Shown here in pieces: positions 13,640-22,983 of a DNA stretch of 64,000 nt. Where the stretch lies: positions 12,131,797 through 12,195,796 of the forward strand of contig CM067077.1 of assembly GCA_033980235.1 (NCBI GenBank), written 5' to 3'. The notes beneath the pieces were generated by a model. That model saw only the letters and a program-made list of their open reading frames with translations, was not told the origin of the DNA and ran no database searches. This stretch comes from Diadema setosum. Taxonomy: Eukaryota; Echinodermata; Echinoidea; Diadematoida; Diadematidae. Positions within the stretch are counted from its first letter, which is position 1. Every line of letters begins with the position of its first letter. A program made the position numbers and the translations under genes.

Positions 13640-16600
13640 AACAAACAAACCTACTCGCTTTTGCCTACTTCTGTGTTTGTGTCATTAGATTGCAATGTAG
13701 GTCTCATATTAATGTGAAATAATTACAGCAAAGCTACAGAAACGGTTGAGACTGCTGTGCTGGGAAATCCTGTGGTAATATCTTCCTGGCTTGTCTTTCT
13801 ACAACTCATGAAAGTTCTAATTTGTGCCATACAATTCCCCTTTCTTCAGTCTGTTGTGCACCATGACTGATATCTCAAAACTTAGTTATTCAATAAATCA
13901 TAATATAATATCTCTTTTTTTTTTTTTGGTGATATACAGTGTAACCATTGTAATGTTTATAATGATATTCTGTATTTCAATTCTACTTTTCAGTTCTGTA
14001 TCAATGCACTCTTTAATAGAAATACCCACATGAAGCGCTATATACCTGTTATGTTTTATATATCTTATCGTGATGATTGTTCTTTAACCCCTACAGCCCC
14101 TAGCCTTCTCTCAGCTGCACCAGTTTGTACAGACGACCCTCACCCAGCACCCCATGCTGACGCTCCCCAACGGAGAAGAGAACCCGGACCTTCACAAACT
14201 TCTTGCCAGGTAGGTCCATAATGTTTTCAAGTTGCATATTTGACAATTTAACCATTCTATGACCACTATACCCCAATGCCACTGTCTTTGTGTAGATGGA
14301 GGTTGCCTATGATAATGACTGTGTATAACAAGTCATCAAATCTTTGAATTCTCATAGTCTTCATACAACTGTACGTCATCAAAACTTCCAGCAATGTATT
14401 TGTGTCAATCACCTGATGAAGACTAATGCTGTCTTTTATGTTTGACTTGTATGAGATTGCAGCAGTAGAAAAACCAAGAAGGTCTAGGAATTCCCCTTGA
14501 ATGCATGTCCTTGAATAATCCATGGCCTGTGCTCCCCTTGTTCTATGAATGGAACCACGTGGAGAAAAGACAAGCTACATATATATGGTTTCAAGTGGCA
14601 GAATTTCTTGGCAATATTACTGTATAGTAATCTCAAAAAACAAACAAGAAGAAGGTGCAACAAGGCATCTTTGTTATACACTAGCAGCAGTAGCAATAGT
14701 AGTCATAATTGTAATAGATGTAGTAGTAGTAGCAGTAGTAGTATTAACATCAGCAGTTTTGTACATGTAGTACTAGTAGTAGTAGTAGTAGTAGTCGACG
14801 TACTAGTAGTAATAGTAGTAGTACAGTGTAGTAGTACTGTAAAACGAGGAATGTTTGCATGCATTTTAATTTCGCGAATTTCACGTGCACAAAGATTTGT
14901 GAAATTTAAATGCACACAAAAATTTTTATCTACGCTATATGCATTGAATGCTCGTGGCAATTTTCAAAAATTTCATGCCGCGAAAAAGGCCGTTGGCTGC
15001 AATTCGCGAAAATTTCATGCCGCGGATGAATCATGTTTTACAGAAGTTGTAGTAGTAGTAGTATTAGTAGCAGTAGTAGACGCAATTGTTGTTTCTGTTA
15101 TTATTGTTGATGCTGCTGTTGCTGGTGTTATTGTAGTTCTTTCTTCTTCTTCTTCTTCTTCTTTTTCGTCTGTTATGATGTTGAGGGAGAAAATATGCAT
15201 ACAATCCCAACATGTTTGGAATTTGACTGCACTGGATTCATGCATCCATGTATTTCTTTTCCTGATCAAGGTGCTACTTGAAGCTAGGTGAATGGCAGCA
15301 GAACATTGAGGGCCTAAACCAGTGTACCATTGAACAGATCCTTGGTTACTTCAGGCAAGCCACAGAGCATGACCGCGATTGGTACAAGGTAAGCAACACT
15401 TTCGACTTTGATTTGCTGTGATTTTTACTTTTTTTTTTCTTTGATGACTCATGATGCTATTGCTTTAGTTTTGTCTTCAATGCATCGTCAATATTTCACA
15501 ATCCATGAAGTTTATTTGTGCATGGCAACATCTTAAGCAACAAGCTGTTCATCAGGGTGACAGTGCCTAATAAAATATCAGTAGCCAATATACACATGAA
15601 TCATCCCTGGATAAAAGTACATAGCTTGATTTTTTTTCCCATCCATTCTGCACAGAGCATGTTGTATCTAGATGTAATTTACATTCTGTAATGATACAAC
15701 AACAATAACAATATTAGTACTTCCAATAGCGCTCTTACGACGAGTGAACATGTATCGCAGCACATCACAAAGTAACATGAAACTTTTACATTGAGGGAGT
15801 AGGGAGAATGATAAATGAACAGTACAAGCTATACATTATTAATCAATTGATTATGAGACATTTCATTTACATGTTATATTACTTACAGTAATTACATTGA
15901 TCAATTGATTGATTGATTGATTGATAAGTGATGAGATAATATTCAATATGTTCTTTGTTTCTTCCAGGCTTGGCATTCATGGGCATTCATGAACTATGAG
16001 TCAGTGCTTTACTACAAGCAGCAGAGCCTGCAGAATGGTGCCCCGCCCAGTGCCACCCCAAGTTCCAACACCGCCTCCACCACACCCACCACGCCCTCCG
16101 CCGCCACCAGCGGCCTCGCCACGGGCTCCCCCCTGGCCGACCAGGGTCACCCGTCCCCCATCCCCCCGTCTTCCCAGGTCTCCCCCGGAGTGGGGACGTG
16201 CCCGGTCGGAGATGGAGGGGAGGGGGAGGGTCAGGTTGGCAGTGGGGTGGGGTCTGGGGAAGGGGCCAATACTGTGGGGGCTGAAGGGGCCTCTTCAGAC
16301 CTTATGCAGGTCAGCTGATATTACTTAATGGATTAGTGACTTCGCTAAAATTCGTTTTGGTTATTTATTGCACTCTTTTTTGGTGTTATTTTTGAGTAAA
16401 GTAAAAACAAAACAAATAACACATACACAAAACAAAACTAATTTTCATAATGGGCAATATTTTGTTAACTTAAAATATCCAGATTTGGGGGAATCTTTTG
16501 ACAAAGTTATAATCCTGCCATAACCAAGCATTATGTACACTCTAACTCTACAACATACAAAGTACCGTCAAATTCGGAACTCTTGGTACTGATGTCATTG

Positions 16601-16979
16601 TTACTGAGCATGATGCAATGGACAAAATTGTTGATGACACACTAGTGTTGAAATACCAAAAGAAAATTAAGAAACATGATGAGGCCCACATTGCAGATAT
16701 ACTACTGTAGAGTGAAACAGGAATATTTTGGAGATCAGCTCCCCACACTTGATAAATTCTCCGTTTCCCTTCCTTCCTTTAAAATAGAGCAACCATGTCC
16801 AGAAATACGCCGTGCCGGCCGTCCACGGCTTCTTCCGGTCGATCTCGCTGTCCAACGAGAACTCGCTGCAGGACACCTTGCGTCTGCTGACCCTCTGGTT
16901 TGACTACGGCCAGTACATGGAGGTCTACGAGGCTCTGACTGACGGCATCAAGTCCATCCAGATCGACACGTGGTTACAG
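1450..16979 (+). CDS. MTOR: mTOR kinase gene, 16 internal exons (late HEAT repeats to FAT domain), partial at both ends
   Basis: mTOR is the serine/threonine kinase at the core of TORC1 and TORC2, coupling nutrients and growth factors to growth on lysosomal and other membranes. Sixteen exons between 1450 and 16979 join through GT-AG introns without a frame break into 868 codons. Read in order they match human mTOR from about residue 1060 to 1936 (comparison from memory): exons 1-6 are late HEAT repeats and linker, exons 7-16 are most of FAT. Diagnostic stretches are [55 protein letters not shown] and GFFRSISLS. Intron phases in order are 2,0,0,2,0,2,0,2,0,0,0,0,2,0,0. The N-terminal HEAT region lies left of the window. 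The end of FAT, FRB and kinase domains were not found to the right within 47 kb. The only marked divergence is the low-complexity loop in exon 15. Confidence 0.97.
2222..2477 (+). CDS. MTOR: mTOR exon 2 of window (HEAT region)
   Basis: The exon completes the split Arg codon and encodes fragment residues 38-123, including LGKKFQIF and [15 protein letters not shown], very close to human mTOR. The acceptor is TTTCACTAG and the donor is GTGAGA (phase 0). The open frame runs on past the donor but loses all similarity there, so the splice is placed at 2477. The 968-bp intron that follows shows no recognisable element. Confidence 0.96.
3446..3583 (+). CDS. MTOR: mTOR exon 3 of window (HEAT-FAT linker)
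   Basis: Forty-six codons (fragment residues 124-169) encode a variable acidic and basic linker ending in [12 protein letters not shown], matching the human KKLHVSTINLQK segment. The first half is poorly conserved and rich in Ser, Arg and Lys, as this linker is in other animals. The acceptor is CTCCACAG and the donor GTAAGC. The next intron, 1911 bp, holds the TTAA-flanked MITE at 3952-4713. Confidence 0.93.
3952..4713. mobile_element. TTAA-flanked piggyBac-like MITE in mTOR intron
   Basis: TTAA at 3952-3955 and 4710-4713 flank inverted ends, CCCTAAAGGGGC on the left and CCCTAAAAGGGCC on the right read inwards. Next to each end lies a G-run followed by GATTCCGCCCCCC. The interior is AT-rich with no reading frame of note. 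The TTAA target and CCC-starting ends fit piggyBac-type transposition. The element sits in the intron between exons 3 and 4. Confidence 0.8.
5495..5637 (+). CDS. MTOR: mTOR exon 4 of window
   Basis: The exon begins [20 protein letters not shown] and continues to [13 protein letters not shown] plus two bases of an Arg codon (fragment residues 170-217), almost colinear with human AWGAARRVSKDDWLEWLRRL. The acceptor ACCATGTAG lacks a long pyrimidine tract, but the protein match fixes it exactly. The donor is GTATGC (phase 2). A C-run followed by an A-run begins 20 bases into the intron. Confidence 0.95.
5902..6294. mobile_element. Foldback MITE, family A copy 1 (in mTOR intron)
   Basis: The ends AAAGGGACTGTACAGT and ACTGTACAGTCCCTTT are inverted copies, and the inverted similarity runs well into the body (GAGGATTCAG / CTGAATCCTC; GATATCTCAGCCATTTC near the centre). 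It is about 393 bp long and non-coding. Relatives are at 41275-41646 and 59087-59453. Confidence 0.85.
6618..6780 (+). CDS. MTOR: mTOR exon 5 of window
   Basis: The exon completes the Arg codon and encodes [14 protein letters not shown] through [13 protein letters not shown] (fragment residues 218-271), a helical repeat segment highly conserved in mTOR just before FAT. The acceptor is CTCCGCAG and the donor GTGAGC. The preceding 980-bp intron carries the foldback element at 5902-6294. The following intron is the shortest of the set, 222 bp. Confidence 0.96.
7003..7136 (+). CDS. MTOR: mTOR exon 6 of window (approach to FAT)
   Basis: The exon encodes [20 protein letters not shown] and [11 protein letters not shown] (fragment residues 272-316), ending in the first two bases of a Ser codon. 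The human counterpart [23 protein letters not shown] lies at the start of FAT. The acceptor is TCTCGACAG and the donor GTATTG (phase 2). The 593-bp intron behind it has a short GT-rich stretch and a T-run near 7490-7516, nothing else. Confidence 0.95.
7730..7808 (+). CDS. MTOR: mTOR exon 7 of window (FAT, short exon)
   Basis: This 79-bp exon completes Ser and encodes [20 protein letters not shown] and NYRAEL (fragment residues 317-342). Human mTOR has INNKLQQPEAAAGVLEYAMK here. The acceptor is CCAATACAG and the donor GTGAGC. The following 616-bp intron is unique-looking AT-rich sequence. Confidence 0.94.
8425..8564 (+). CDS. MTOR: mTOR exon 8 of window (FAT)
   Basis: The exon encodes [17 protein letters not shown] through [12 protein letters not shown] plus two bases of a Trp codon (fragment residues 343-389), the TPR-like helices of FAT. 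The acceptor is GCCATTAG, and the donor GTGAGA splits Trp (phase 2). In the 710-bp intron behind it lie a T-run/G-run junction (about 9096-9115) and a copy of the ~95-bp TTAA palindrome, only ~35 bp from the next acceptor. Confidence 0.95.
9149..9239. mobile_element. ~95-bp TTAA-type palindromic element, diverged copy
   Basis: The order TCCGTTGAAAACTGGTCCTG, AGTATACTGGGGCAAG, TCTATGGGAAATGTGTGTT, CCCCAATGGGTAAA matches the better copies at 22332 and 31190. Its right edge lies about 35 bp upstream of the mTOR exon 9, where branch point and pyrimidine tract are expected. Confidence 0.65.
9275..9491 (+). CDS. MTOR: mTOR exon 9 of window (FAT)
   Basis: The exon encodes the rest of Trp, then [38 protein letters not shown] and [20 protein letters not shown] (fragment residues 390-461). 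The [11 protein letters not shown] block is close to identical in human mTOR and is the clearest family signature in the window. The acceptor is GATGTGTAG and the donor GTGAGC. The next intron (1513 bp) contains the large inverted repeat at 9844-10434. Confidence 0.97.
9844..10434. repeat. Large inverted repeat (~250-bp arms, ~90-bp loop) in mTOR intron
   Basis: The left arm (about 9844-10089) is matched by the reverse complement of the right arm (about 10181-10434), for example GGGAGGCAGCATCAAACAAG against CTTGTTTGATGTTGCCTCCC, and GATCCCAAGGATCATAGGG against CCCTATGATCCTTGGGATC. The arms are mostly intact. No TSD was identified. The open frames inside are by-products. Confidence 0.88.
11005..11190 (+). 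CDS. MTOR: mTOR exon 10 of window (FAT)
   Basis: Sixty-two codons (fragment residues 462-523) encode [48 protein letters not shown] and WWDRLQ, highly conserved FAT sequence. The acceptor is CGTCGACAG and the donor GTAAAA, the weakest donor of the set. The exon is strongly GC-rich at third positions compared with the flanking AT-rich intron. The intron starts with a G-run and a palindromic GTTGCCATGGCAAC at 11227-11240. Confidence 0.97.
11916..12041 (+). CDS. MTOR: mTOR exon 11 of window (FAT)
   Basis: Forty-two codons (fragment residues 524-565) encode [20 protein letters not shown] then [16 protein letters not shown] and KSGRM, matching human GCQRIVEDWQKILMVRSLVV. The acceptor is TTCCTCCTCAG and the donor GTGAGT. 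The 682-bp intron behind it contains no element that I recognise. Confidence 0.96.
12724..12867 (+). CDS. MTOR: mTOR exon 12 of window (FAT)
   Basis: Forty-eight codons (fragment residues 566-613) encode [16 protein letters not shown], a variable middle, and [15 protein letters not shown], matching human AHKTLVLLLGVDPS and VTYAYMKNMWKSARK. The acceptor is TCTCTCCAG and the donor GTGAGT. The first 600 bp of the following intron are a decayed minisatellite that starts almost at the donor. Confidence 0.94.
12868..13480. repeat. Decayed minisatellite beginning at the exon 12 donor
   Basis: Units of roughly 25-35 bp recur in variable form, with core CCTGAATAAAGGTC (for example CCTGAATAAAGAGCACTG, CCTTGAGTAAAGGTCACTG, GCCCCTGAATAAAGATCT, CGCTGAATAAAAGGTCC). 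Many are degenerate. The block ends at the tetranucleotide repeat. Confidence 0.65.
13489..13650. repeat. (CAAA)n/(CAGA)n/(CAAA)n tetranucleotide microsatellite
   Basis: A CAAA array of about 90 bases switches near 13579 to CAGA for about 55 bases, then back to CAAA to 13650. The repeat-peptide open frames on the minus strand are not genes. Confidence 0.95.
14097..14209 (+). CDS. MTOR: mTOR exon 13 of window (FAT)
   Basis: The exon encodes [36 protein letters not shown] and two bases of Arg (fragment residues 614-651). The conserved anchors are HQFVQT and LHKLLAR; the middle is variable in animals too. The acceptor is CCCCTACAG and the donor GTAGGT (phase 2). The next intron (1061 bp) carries trinucleotide repeats and a CGCGAAA-type MITE. 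Confidence 0.92.
14690..14836. repeat. (TAG)n-like trinucleotide repeat
   Basis: Interrupted AGT/TAG repeats on the left of a CGCGAAA-type MITE. A similar GTA-rich block (15046-15165, ending in a TTC run) lies on its right, as if the MITE had inserted into a trinucleotide array. Confidence 0.8.
14837..15043. mobile_element. CGCGAAA-type MITE with CTGTAAAAC ends, copy 1
   Basis: CTGTAAAAC on the left and GTTTTACAG on the right are perfect inverted ends, with TA before the left end. The interior has TTCGCGAATTT, CATTGAATGC, TTCATGCCGCGAAAA and AATTCGCGAAAATTTC. Copies 2 and 3 are at 38468-38631 and 46087-46262. Confidence 0.75.
15271..15388 (+). CDS. MTOR: mTOR exon 14 of window (FAT)
   Basis: The exon completes Arg and encodes [17 protein letters not shown] through [11 protein letters not shown] (fragment residues 652-690), matching human CFLKLGEWQLNLQGIN and AATEHDRSWYK. 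The acceptor TTTCCTGATCAAG is weak, but the frame and protein match leave little choice. The donor is GTAAGC. The 579-bp intron that follows holds short ATTG repeats near 15900-15925. Confidence 0.94.
15968..16309 (+). CDS. MTOR: mTOR exon 15 of window (FAT, with Ser/Thr/Pro/Gly-rich loop)
   Basis: One hundred and fourteen codons (fragment residues 691-804). The first 22 encode [20 protein letters not shown], matching human AWHAWAVMNFEAVLHYKHQN. The remaining ~90 are low complexity: Thr/Ser/Pro/Ala-rich, then Gly/Glu-rich. Human mTOR has a shorter Thr/Ala/Ser-rich loop in the same place, which is disordered in structures. The loop is extremely GC-rich, so a second frame is also open, but only this one joins to both neighbours. 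The acceptor is TTCTTCCAG and the donor GTCAGC. Confidence 0.9.
16788..16979 (+). CDS. MTOR: mTOR exon 16 of window (FAT), last mTOR exon seen
   Basis: Sixty-four codons (fragment residues 805-868) encode [33 protein letters not shown] and [12 protein letters not shown], matching human [15 protein letters not shown] and [12 protein letters not shown]. The acceptor is TTTAAAATAG and the donor GTAAGC. In human mTOR the next residues are VIPQLIARID. No such sequence was found in the remaining 47 kb on the + strand. Confidence 0.95.
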
Positions 16980-17058
16980 GTAAGCGGAAGATGGCCGTAT
17001 GTATGTGACGTTGAAGGAATGAGTGAGAGAGATGGATATGGTTGTTTAATGCATGTGA

Positions 17059-17137
17059 CCTTTTGACCTTCTCTCTAAGAACTTTTGACCTTCTCTGTGA
17101 ACTTTGGACCTTCTCTATGAACTTTTGACCTCTCTTC
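17059..17137. repeat. Short minisatellite, ~20-22-bp unit, four copies
   Basis: The unit ACTTTTGACCTTCTCTNTGA recurs four times just downstream of the last mTOR exon. The repeated TGACCTT core resembles a nuclear-receptor half site, but this may be coincidence. Confidence 0.8.
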
Positions 17138-18444
17138 AATTCTAGGCTGACCTATCAAACTGCTTCCAGGTCAAGCCTGATGAGAATAATGAGGAAGATC
17201 AACTTCATATCTGTAGCAAAATCTTGAAGAGAAATATCTTCTGTCATACCATTCTTTGGGATCCTTAACGTGCAGTTTCATTGTCTCACAGAATATCAAA
17301 TGTCAAATCCCGGTGAAAAATGATTTTGCAAAAAAATAGACAGCAGCTGGGGTTAACTTTGAGAGCAGCTTTTGTTCTCTTACCGTGAGCGTGTGGAGTA
17401 ACATCCTGGATGTTTAGCTGAATTAAGCACCAAACATTTGAAGTGACATCTTTCACTGTGTGACAGATGACACTGATTGACATGGGACATGATCCATGGC
17501 TCCTCTGCGTTTTCTGTAGCTTCATTTCCCATTCCCTCCACATGTTCATTGCATATGATGTGATAGGATGTGGTAGGATGAATGGGTTGAATATGAAAAT
17601 GAGGAGGTCATATCACTGTGAGATATCTGAAGACAATTCCAGCAGACAAGAAGTATAGCTAGTAGGGTGAACAACCGGTAGTTACAAGACCGCTCAGTTG
17701 TAAACATCAATCAAAACAGAATTACCTGGAGTGGATCAAACAAAAATACAAAAAAAACAAAAATTTTCAATGTGTATGTCTGGGTTCTCATTTGAGGTTA
17801 GTTGTAAGGCAGACAGTGGACATAGAGATGACACAAATGTGTGAGACATTTTTGTAAATTAAAACTGGGGAGAAGTCAGCAGTAGTAGGTGAACTTGATG
17901 ATTTCGTGGGACAATTGAAGGAATTTAATGCGTCCCTTATCAAAGCAACAAAGTTTTCTCCAAGTGATCCCTGGTGTTTCTGGCAATAACTCAAAGTAGT
18001 TAATGTGCACATTGCAAGTGGTTATCCAACTACAGCTGTTCCTACAGATGTGTGAAGCTCTGATGTGACATGGGAAAAAAAAATGGAAGAAAGTCCTGGC
18101 TCCTGTGATGCAAAGAAATCATTGTGACTGATTTTCCATGAGTATCTCAAAGCAGGCATCTTTCTTACCAAATTCTGACTTCTCCTGGCCAGTACTTCCT
18201 GTTTTGTTTCTACAGTGGTCACATGTTCGACATGATGATCAGAACTAGAGAAGAAATACAAAAGATGTTGGAAAGACTTTTCTCTTGCATGAAACGTACA
18301 ACAGAGCCTTCCGTCAGTGACTTCATGGTCACGTGACTAGACAGTTCATTGACACTCCCCATGTAATTTCATTTGCTGATTCAGTGACAATGAGATTGTT
18401 ATCTCTTTGATGAAATTCTCCAGATATCCTCCAGCATCATCTGT

Positions 18445-18543
18445 TTAACCTGTTAAAAACTTGTACCAAGTACGGTATACTCCGGCAAGTTTGTGAAGGG
18501 AAATTTGTTTCATAGCAGAATCAGCTCGTCCTCAATGGGTTAA
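18445..18543. mobile_element. ~95-bp TTAA palindromic element, copy 2
   Basis: TTAA at 18445 and 18540 flank TTAACCTGTTAAAAACTTG, ACGGTATACTCCGGCAAG, and GTCCTCAATGGGTTAA. It is a diverged copy and is followed directly by a T-run and G-run. Confidence 0.7.
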
Positions 18544-20339
18544 GATATATATATATTTTTTTTTGGGGGGGGGGGGGGTTGGGATGGGAAGGATGTTTTC
18601 CGTTGAGTAAAGTTTGCAAGCCCATTGCTGATGTTCACCATCCTCTGTGGATGGTTTGTGTCCATTGTGGATGGTCCACTCTGTCTTTGCGATTGGTGCA
18701 TGTCCTCACTAGGTGGTATATAATCAAAGAGGAAGTGATGCTTATAAAGAGTTGACCGGGAATCTGAAATCAGGCAAGGACAAAACACACTCCCTAATCT
18801 CTCGTTCTGTCACCGAAGTTAGCTGAAAAGACCACTCGACTACCCTTCATGGAAAGCATACACCTTGCCCAGACGTGCCAATCTCATCACTTTCTCCACA
18901 TTGATTTGCTTCTACTGTACAGAGCTGCACACTAACCCATTTTCCTACTGGTCTGACCTGTGCCAGACCAGTAGGTGCCCAGTTTTTCCATCTTTTATTG
19001 GTCCATTTCTGAAAAAGTTAATGGTCTGACATGATTTTTACTGGTCAGGGACTGTCGGACAAGTGCTAGTGTGCAGCATTGTTTTACGTAGAGATGTACA
19101 AACCTTTTTCAGAATTAGCAATGCACAGATTTTATCGACAGTCACTTCTGTGTTAGGAAAGGGATCAACAGGATTAAATAATAATTGATACATTGTAGAT
19201 TAAAGGACACTGGTGCCAATTAAAGGATGCAGAGTGCTCTCTCATGAACCTCAATGATTTTGAGAAGTAGTTGACAGCCCTGGATCCACATAAAGGTTAC
19301 TTTGCCTGCATTTTGACCTTGTTCTCTCCATGTGTAAAGTTCACTGCAAGCAAGCCGTATTACGTGTATTTCCAGATTGAATGCCAATTTCTAATGCAAG
19401 TTGCTTTTAATATATATGACCTTTAAAGTGGTGAAATACCTTTCTGTGAATGAGTAAATTAACTGACCTTAAATCAGTCATTAGAGTGGGATGCTCTCAT
19501 CAAATTCTGTTGAAAGATCCAAGACTTCTGATTATTTGACTGTAAGAAAAGACTGGAAGTACATGATTAAGAGTGACTCTGCTTTTCTCGCCTTCAGAAT
19601 CAAATCAAGCAGAACAACACCAGGAATGTCTGCTGTAATGAATAATAAAAAAAAAGGCATAGATGTCTTTGAATTGGGGGGGGGGGGGGGGGAAGGGATG
19701 GGAGGGGATGGGAGAAAATAAACCCAAGAAATCTGAATAAACGACTATTAGGATGAACAAAGTGAACATCTGATTGGCAAACATAATCCTAACCAGAATA
19801 CCGGAAATGCGTCAACATTGGAGAGACCAGTCACCTGGCTCGGATAAATATTTTGAAGCCGGGATGAGTGTGGCGTAACATGAGGTGGGGCTGCATGGTT
19901 TATACAGAAAGCAAAGGACATTCCTGGATGTCTCCTTCTGTGTTTATATCAGTCTGAAACAGCTCATCTGTCACTTCCTGCCCTTTGTTTTCTCCTTCGT
20001 AGATAGACCTGATGCCGCCTAAATCTTCCTTTGATGTGCAATGCTGTGGAATGATTCATGTCATTGATCTATTGTGGATCACGGGATTGCTTGAAACACG
20101 TCTATAAATGACCCACATTCCCTACACTCATCACAGTCATATTGGCCTCGGCTATTTTGTAGTGAGTGAAATGTTAGCACTGCTTGACTAAGCCAAAGTG
20201 GTATTGGAAACGCTCAAGTATTTCATGCAGATGACCGCTTGTAATGGTTTCACTTGTCCAGGTGGTGCAGGTTATCATGGTGCAAGTGAAATTCAGATCT
20301 TCTGAACAAAGCCTGGTTGGTACACTGTACAGTGGACTC

Positions 20340-20502
20340 CTGCTATAATGAAGTCCTTGGGACCAGCAGTTTTGTTATATCAAAATTTGCGAAAAAATAA
20401 ACTATAAATATACATAGACTGGATAATGTTGTGGCCAGAATTTTTACTTTGTTGTAACTGGAATTTCGTTATAACAGTATTCGTTATAACGGGAGTGCAC
20501 TG
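20340..20502. mobile_element. Pogo/Tigger-like MITE, 163 bp, TA flanks
   Basis: TA at 20338 and 20503 flank CAGTGGACTCCTGCTATAAT on the left and, read inwards from the right, CAGTGCACTCCCGTTATAAC. The TA target and CAGTG-type ends with TATAACGA are like pogo/Tc1-mariner non-autonomous elements. It is related in its ends to 57449-58376. Confidence 0.75.
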
Positions 20503-22331
20503 TAGTGTCAGGTAAAATTTAGAACTAGAAGTAATTAGTTGGAGTGGTTCTAGCCATTGTAGAGCCTAAATTTGGTGCCTTTGCTGTATTTACATAATAC
20601 TGCACTGTACTGAACTGTACTGTGCATGACAATGTTCTCAAATTGAGTAACTAAGAAGTTCAAGTTTTCTAAGTGCAGAGGCTCAGGTTACTATCTTATC
20701 ATAACAAAGGAACCATGTAGAAAGAGAAAAGGGCAGATATTGACCTTGATATGGCACCAATGTCATCCTGTTATTGTCTGTCTTTACCATCCATTTTTTC
20801 AGCAGATAAATCTTTACCTGTCCATCCTTTCAAAGTAAAAGTCATGGATGGCTGCTCAGTCTGATGTACATGTATCATTTAACTTTCTCAAAGGTCACCG
20901 TCTCTCCTGGTTATGAGAAGGTTTGATGTACTTCTGTGATGACGCTAGCATTTCCTGTTTACGGAATAATCATGTTGGTTTTACGTTTTGTTTTGGGTAG
21001 CTGTGCCCCTTCAGTGATTTTAGGGGCTGGATACTTCATAAACATGCCTCTGACGCTTTGTTACAAATGACTGGATAAGTTAAATTGACCGCAGAAAGTT
21101 CAGGTGTGCAGTTGATAGTGACAGGTCATTGAGACCCGTCTGCAATCTTCCTTGGCTTCCCATAACTTTGAGGAAAATGTACTGAGAGGATGAGGACCTC
21201 TCCTTTCTTATGGGATTAGGGTGGGTGGAGGGGAGTGGAGGGGAGTTGTTTGTAGATGCAAAAACCTCCAGATGGTATTTCATCATAGATCCAAAACTTC
21301 CAAGTATATTCTCTTCTGAAAATGGTGAGAAGAAGTAATTCATGAAATTAAACAAGAAAGACAAAAATTTAAAAGGCCAACTGTTTACAGAGGACTTTAC
21401 TATCAAAAGCACATTCCTACTCCCAGTTTAGATGATCAGTCCAGTACTGACTCTTGATAGATGCAAGAAGCCAAACTCTGGCGCATGTAATTGCCGCAAT
21501 AAACCTAAATGTGAAAAGTGACAGGGAAGTGAACGGTCGAAGGAGAGCAGAGAAGGGAAGAAAGGTCAGCGAATGAAGAGCAGACGTTTGCTCATTTAAT
21601 ATGAATGTCTCCAGACGTTCTGCTTAAGGCTGTCTTTTACAAGCACATGACAGACTTGCCGTACCACATTGTCAAGTCGAGGCCTGGCAAGACAGTGAAA
21701 GAGATATTTAGAGTGGGAAGAGGTGGCAAAACTGACCATTTGCTCAAAGGAAATGACCACTTGAATGGCCGTCAACGGTCCGCCCCTTTTGTTGGGTTCG
21801 AGCATCGTAAATGTTCATTGTTACGACGCCCCACACGTGTCTCCTACGACGGAGGCGATGACACGTGAGGACACGCCCTTTGTCGCTAGCTGACAAACAG
21901 GTGCTAACAAGTTCCGAAGGCGAGCCAAGATCCCGACAGATTCGTTGGGAAGCAACGCTTAATGGGGGAGGGTGGAATGAAAACATTGCGGCAGAGCAAA
22001 ATTGGCGCTGTGGCCAGTAGTGTTGCCAATTTAAATCAAGCTCTGTCTGTCTTTAAAAATGTCTGCTGAAAAGTTAGGACCTAAATAATATCTGTAAAGT
22101 ATCTTGTCCTGTTTTTGTATTGGGAGTGGGAGAGCATCCATAATTCATATACTGCATTTAAAGTGACCTAATGAGACAAAATAAAAGTCACTTGGTCTTC
22201 AGATGTATGTTTTGATACTGAGAATCCAGTTTGCAGGAATTGATTGCAGCTATGTCAGGCTAACCTCAGTCTCGGGCATCATCTCCAATGTCTTGAACAA
22301 GCAAACATTGATGTTTGAATATGTTTGTAGC

Positions 22332-22424
22332 TTAACCCATTGAGGACGGTTTGATTTTGCTACAACACGCATTTCCCATAGACGCTTGCCCGAGTATACT
22401 CGGGACTCGTTCTCAACGGGTTAA
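22332..22424. mobile_element. ~95-bp TTAA palindromic element, copy 3 (well preserved)
   Basis: TTAACCCATTGAGGACGG on the left and CGTTCTCAACGGGTTAA on the right, with TTAA at both ends (22332-22335, 22421-22424). The interior has CATTTCCCATAGACGCTTGC and CGAGTATACTCGGGAC. Confidence 0.85.
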
Positions 22425-22983
22425 TGTTGCATAGGGAATTGATAAGGCCTGACCTAGATGATGAAAATATTGGCTTGTTGGAACTCGATCATCACCTCTG
22501 GCAAGTCCATCATTTGTAATTTTTACCATCGAGTTTTGAGACAGATGTCTTGCTAAGACGAAGCGTGCACAGCAACTTACAGATATTGATTCGGGACCTG
22601 TCATTCGTCAGTTCCTAGCATAGATGATGATAATTATGTAAAAAATGATGCAAATACGAGAGAATATTAATCAATGATGTTGGGAGATTTCCAAGCCTTG
22701 CTTTTTACATAATATTTTGTTTATGTTTGATCTTTTTTTTTTTAATGATTATGGTCATTGTGATAGGGTACTTCCTGTTTTTGACCTAAATAGTGGTCAT
22801 CTCTTACTCAGTTCATCAGTGTTAGGATATTGAGTTTTGACTGGACAAAATCCCCCTCTCCCCTGAGAATGGGGTCAGTGTACCCATCACTGTCTAATCA
22901 TCTTCAAATTAATAGCATTACTTGAACTAATATGGCTTCTTCCTGTTTTCAACTATCTGTCTCAATTCGGGAACTTTTCTCAG

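Larger units (their letters stand above)
17138..22331. other. No gene recognised
   Basis: Apart from the elements at 18445 and 20340 this stretch is unique-looking. T-run/G-run and G-run tracts occur at about 18546-18580 and 19677-19692. GTCACGTGAC sits at 18328-18337. 21480-21980 is richer in CpG and has two CACGTG boxes (21834, 21862). Open frames here are short and unlike known proteins. Confidence 0.6.

Noticed and set aside
13412..13648. Minus-strand frame of repeated CLSV/CLFV
   Set aside because: It is a direct translation of CAAA/CAGA tetranucleotide repeats in an mTOR intron.
14545..15291. 248-residue open frame on the + strand
   Set aside because: It spans trinucleotide repeats and a MITE in an mTOR intron and runs into exon 14 in the wrong frame.
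15996..16328. Proline-rich 110-residue frame overlapping mTOR exon 15
   Set aside because: It is open only because the exon is GC-rich and low complexity; the mTOR frame matches at both exon ends.
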